Below are positions 61,802 to 64,000 of a stretch of 64,000 nt of DNA, piece by piece. The DNA is from Streptantibioticus parmotrematis. Lineage in GTDB: Bacteria > Actinomycetota > Actinomycetes > Streptomycetales > Streptomycetaceae. The stretch covers positions 124,001-188,000 of the forward strand of contig NZ_JAINVZ010000012.1 in assembly GCF_019890615.1 (NCBI RefSeq), given 5' to 3'. A program made the translations under genes and the position numbers. Under the pieces are notes generated by a model that ran no database searches, was not told the DNA's origin, and was given only the letters and a program-made list of their open reading frames with translations. The stretch's first letter is position 1. The number at the start of each line of letters is the position of its first letter.

Positions 61802-62401
61802 GTGTACGAAGGCGTGGTCCAGGACCTCATCGACGAACTGGGCAGGCTGCCCGGCGTCGGGCCCAAGAGCGCGCAGCGGATCGCCTTCCACATCCTCCAG
61901 GCCGACCCGGCCGACGTCCGGCGGCTGGCGCACGCGCTGGCCGAGGTCAAGGAGAAGGTGCGGTTCTGCGGGATCTGCGGCAACGTGGCGCAGGACGAGC
62001 AGTGCCGGGTCTGCCAGGACCCGCGCCGCGACCCCGCGGTGATCTGCGTCGTCGAGGAGCCGAAGGACGTCGTGGCGGTGGAGCGGACCCGGGAGTTCCG
62101 GGGCCGCTACCACGTGCTGGGCGGGGCGATCAGCCCGATCGAGGGCGTCGGCCCGGACGATCTGCGGATACGGGAACTGCTGGCCAGGCTGGCCGACGGT
62201 ACGGTCACCGAGCTGATCCTGGCCACGGACCCCAATCTGGAGGGAGAGGCCACCGCGACCTACCTCGCGCGCATGGTGAAGCCCATGGGCCTGAAGGTGA
62301 CGCGGCTGGCCAGCGGGCTGCCCGTGGGGGGCGACCTGGAGTACGCCGACGAGGTCACGCTCGGGCGTGCCTTCGAAGGGAGACGACTGCTCGATGTCTG
62401 A
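61802..62401 (+). CDS. recR: Recombination mediator RecR
   Basis: 199 residues, standard length. HhH motif ([20 protein letters not shown]), C4 zinc finger ([16 protein letters not shown]) and Toprim domain ([35 protein letters not shown]). It loads RecA at gaps with RecF/RecO. GTG 61802. Overlaps the DUF5063 gene by 8 bp. Confidence 0.98.
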   Translation: MYEGVVQDLIDELGRLPGVGPKSAQRIAFHILQADPADVRRLAHALAEVKEKVRFCGICGNVAQDEQCRVCQDPRRDPAVICVVEEPKDVVAVERTREFRGRYHVLGGAISPIEGVGPDDLRIRELLARLADGTVTELILATDPNLEGEATATYLARMVKPMGLKVTRLASGLPVGGDLEYADEVTLGRAFEGRRLLDV

Positions 62402-63281
62402 CACAGCGGCCCGCGGCAGCACCCCGGGCGAGCCCCGGCCGACGCCCGCGACGACTGCCGCGTCGGCGAACGCCAAGATGAACGACAAGATGAACGACAG
62501 GGCCAACGGCACGGCGAGCGCCGCACCGGGCGCCGCGCCGACCGCGGGGTCCGGCCGTCCGGCCGCCTCGCACGCGGCGCCCCGCGCGCCCCACGCGGGC
62601 CCGGGCGACGCGCCCGCGCCCCCGCGCGGACGCGGCGGATCCGGAGCTCCGGACGACTTCGCGGTGCAGATCGCCGACCAGATCGAGAGCTTCATCGTGG
62701 CGGTGCGGGAGGTCGCCAAGGGCGACGAGCCCGACAGCGCGGTGCCGTTCCTGCTGCTGGAGGTCTCCCAGCTGATGCTGGCGGGCGGGCGGCTCGGCGC
62801 GCACGAGGACATCGTCCCGGACGAGCGCTACGAGCCCGACGCGGGCCCGGAGCCGGACGCCGACCAGCTGCGGGAGAACCTCGCCCGGCTGCTGGAGCCG
62901 ATCGACGTCTACTCCGAGGTCTTCGACCCGTACGTGCCGCGCAGCATGCCGGTGGCGTGCCGGATCTCCGACGACCTCGCGGACGTGGTGACCGACCTGT
63001 CGCACGGCCTCGCCCACTACCGGGAGGGCCGGGTCAGCGAGGCGCTGTGGTGGTGGCAGTTCTCCTACCTGTCCAACTGGGGGCCGACCGCCAGTGCCTC
63101 GCTGCGGGCGCTCCAGTCACTGGTGGCGCACGTACGGCTGGACTCGCCGCTGGACGAGCTGGACGGCCTGGACACCGACACCGATGCGTCGGCCGGTGAC
63201 GAGACGCTGGCGGAGGAGGCGGGCCGGGTGATGGCCGCCGAGATCGCCGAACCGCTGGGCCTGCGTCGCCCCCGCGTATGA
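62394..63281 (+). CDS. DUF5063 domain protein
   Basis: 295 residues: a disordered Ala/Pro/Gly-rich N-terminus (about 80 residues, with a NDKMND repeat) and a conserved helical domain ([74 protein letters not shown]). It regularly sits between recR and aspartokinase in Streptomyces. ATG 62394 overlaps the recR stop. Function unknown. Confidence 0.88.
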   Translation: MSDTAARGSTPGEPRPTPATTAASANAKMNDKMNDRANGTASAAPGAAPTAGSGRPAASHAAPRAPHAGPGDAPAPPRGRGGSGAPDDFAVQIADQIESFIVAVREVAKGDEPDSAVPFLLLEVSQLMLAGGRLGAHEDIVPDERYEPDAGPEPDADQLRENLARLLEPIDVYSEVFDPYVPRSMPVACRISDDLADVVTDLSHGLAHYREGRVSEALWWWQFSYLSNWGPTASASLRALQSLVAHVRLDSPLDELDGLDTDTDASAGDETLAEEAGRVMAAEIAEPLGLRRPRV

Positions 63282-63472
63282 CGGGACGCGGGTCGCCCAC
63301 GCGTGTGACCTGTCTTACGTCTCCGTGTGCCGTCGCGAGGAACGGGCATGCTCCGCAGCTGAAGCGGCCGAGCGGTGCACGCCTGCGCCGGTGTGATCAT
63401 GTGGTGAGCAGGAAGTCTCACGATGTGATACGCCCGGGGCGGATCGTGCCCGCTCGTTAGACTGAGCCGAAC

Positions 63473-63512
63473 GCATTCCCCCCTCGCGGGGGTCTGGGGG
63501 GAATGCCCCAGA
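63473..63512 (+). promoter_or_regulatory. Mutually exclusive hairpins in aspartokinase leader
   Basis: GCATTCCCCCC (63473-63483) can pair with GGGGGGAATGC (63496-63506), or its C-run with GGGGG at 63488-63492 (TCGC loop). TCTGGGG (63493-63499) can pair with CCCCAGA (63506-63512). It ends 23 bp before the aspartokinase start. An attenuator or bidirectional terminator are both possible. Confidence 0.55.
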
Positions 63513-63535
63513 AAACACAGTTGCGAGGAGCGCAC

Positions 63536-64000
63536 GTGGGCCTTGTCGTGCAGAAGTACGGCGGCTCATCCGTTGCGGATGCCGAGGGCATCAAGCGCGT
63601 CGCCAAGCGGATCGTCGATGCCAAGAAGAGCGGCCACCAGGTGGTCGTCGTGGTGTCGGCGATGGGTGACACGACGGACGAGTTGATCGATCTCGCCCAG
63701 CAGGTATCTCCGATCCCTGCCGGACGCGAGTTCGACATGCTGCTGACCGCCGGAGAGCGGATCTCCATGGCCCTGCTGGCGATGGCGATCAAAAACCTCG
63801 GTCACGAGGCGCAGTCCTTCACCGGAAGCCAGGCCGGTGTCATCACCGACTCGGTCCACAACAAGGCCCGGATCATCGACGTCACGCCGGGCCGCATCCG
63901 CACCGCGCTGGACGAGGGCAACATCGCCATCGTCGCCGGGTTCCAGGGTGTGTCCCACGACAAGAAGGACATCACCACGCTGGGCCGGGGCGGCTCGGAC
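63536..64000 (+). CDS. ask: Aspartokinase, N-terminal part (cut by window edge)
   Basis: First 155 residues of aspartate kinase: [54 protein letters not shown], and the beginning of the TLGRGGSD motif at the window edge. It catalyses the first step of the Lys/Thr/Met (and DAP) pathway. GTG 63536 has GAGGAG 5 nt upstream. An asd gene would be expected next. Confidence 0.97.
   Translation, partial: MGLVVQKYGGSSVADAEGIKRVAKRIVDAKKSGHQVVVVVSAMGDTTDELIDLAQQVSPIPAGREFDMLLTAGERISMALLAMAIKNLGHEAQSFTGSQAGVITDSVHNKARIIDVTPGRIRTALDEGNIAIVAGFQGVSHDKKDITTLGRGGSD

Overview
The window is high-GC actinobacterial DNA, almost certainly from Streptomyces or a close relative. The clues are dense GC-rich coding with many ATGA/GTGA start-stop overlaps, a bifunctional geosmin synthase, an XRE/DUF397 pair, a pSAM2-type integrated conjugative element, and the block dnaX-ybaB-recR-DUF5063-aspartokinase at the right end. 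No tRNA, rRNA or CRISPR array was recognised.

Layout. 0-6.5 kb: a two-component system (kinase cut by the window edge), a PMT/ArnT-type membrane glycosyltransferase with a glycine-rich extracytoplasmic loop, and a MacB-like ABC permease and ATPase. 6.6-10.9 kb: an erythromycin-esterase-like protein divergent from a double-HTH MerR regulator, a GT2 glycosyltransferase, and a solitary SRA-like/PD-(D/E)XK protein that looks like a type IV (modified-DNA) restriction enzyme. 11.2-16.8 kb: a tightly coupled operon of COG4705 membrane protein, ferric-reductase-like flavocytochrome, FMN-binding protein, ApbE flavin transferase, response regulator and histidine kinase, i.e. an extracytoplasmic flavin electron-transfer module with its own sensor.

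17.34-29.69 kb is a 12,346-bp actinobacterial integrative and conjugative element (AICE). It has split a lactate 2-monooxygenase-like gene whose halves lie at 16.8-17.3 and 29.7-30.3 kb. The element carries a large serine integrase, a RepSA-like initiator, a TraB/FtsK translocase, small transfer-type proteins and a GntR/KorSA-like regulator. Its cargo is two secreted SH3-like proteins, a phosphotransferase-like kinase, a coupled string of small proteins including a 32-residue membrane peptide, and an XRE/DUF397 pair. Joining the halves through the shared CCC core restores an exact 393-codon frame.

30.5-38.6 kb: divergent secreted proteases (sedolisin with lectin repeats; trypsin-like with FG-GAP-like repeats), a secreted unknown protein, and an FAD monooxygenase divergent from a TetR regulator. 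38.6-45.5 kb holds the most interesting candidate: two paralogous cassettes, each a 45-50-residue peptide ending in a shared SPDGGSP(E/Q)GDGKHRK tail, overlapped by a PIMT-family methyltransferase. They look like aspartimide-type (imiditide-like) RiPP loci. Between them are a GntR regulator and an NfeD/flotillin pair. The second cassette sits between two 76-bp hairpin-forming direct repeats.

45.5-53.4 kb: a putative lipoprotein, a MacA/MacB-type tripartite ABC system, a membrane-anchored DUF5666-like protein and a two-component system, with PhoB-like direct-repeat operators between the divergent genes. 53.6-58.5 kb: a secreted multidomain protein, an HhH-GPD repair protein and geosmin synthase. 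58.75-64 kb: the housekeeping block ending inside aspartokinase.
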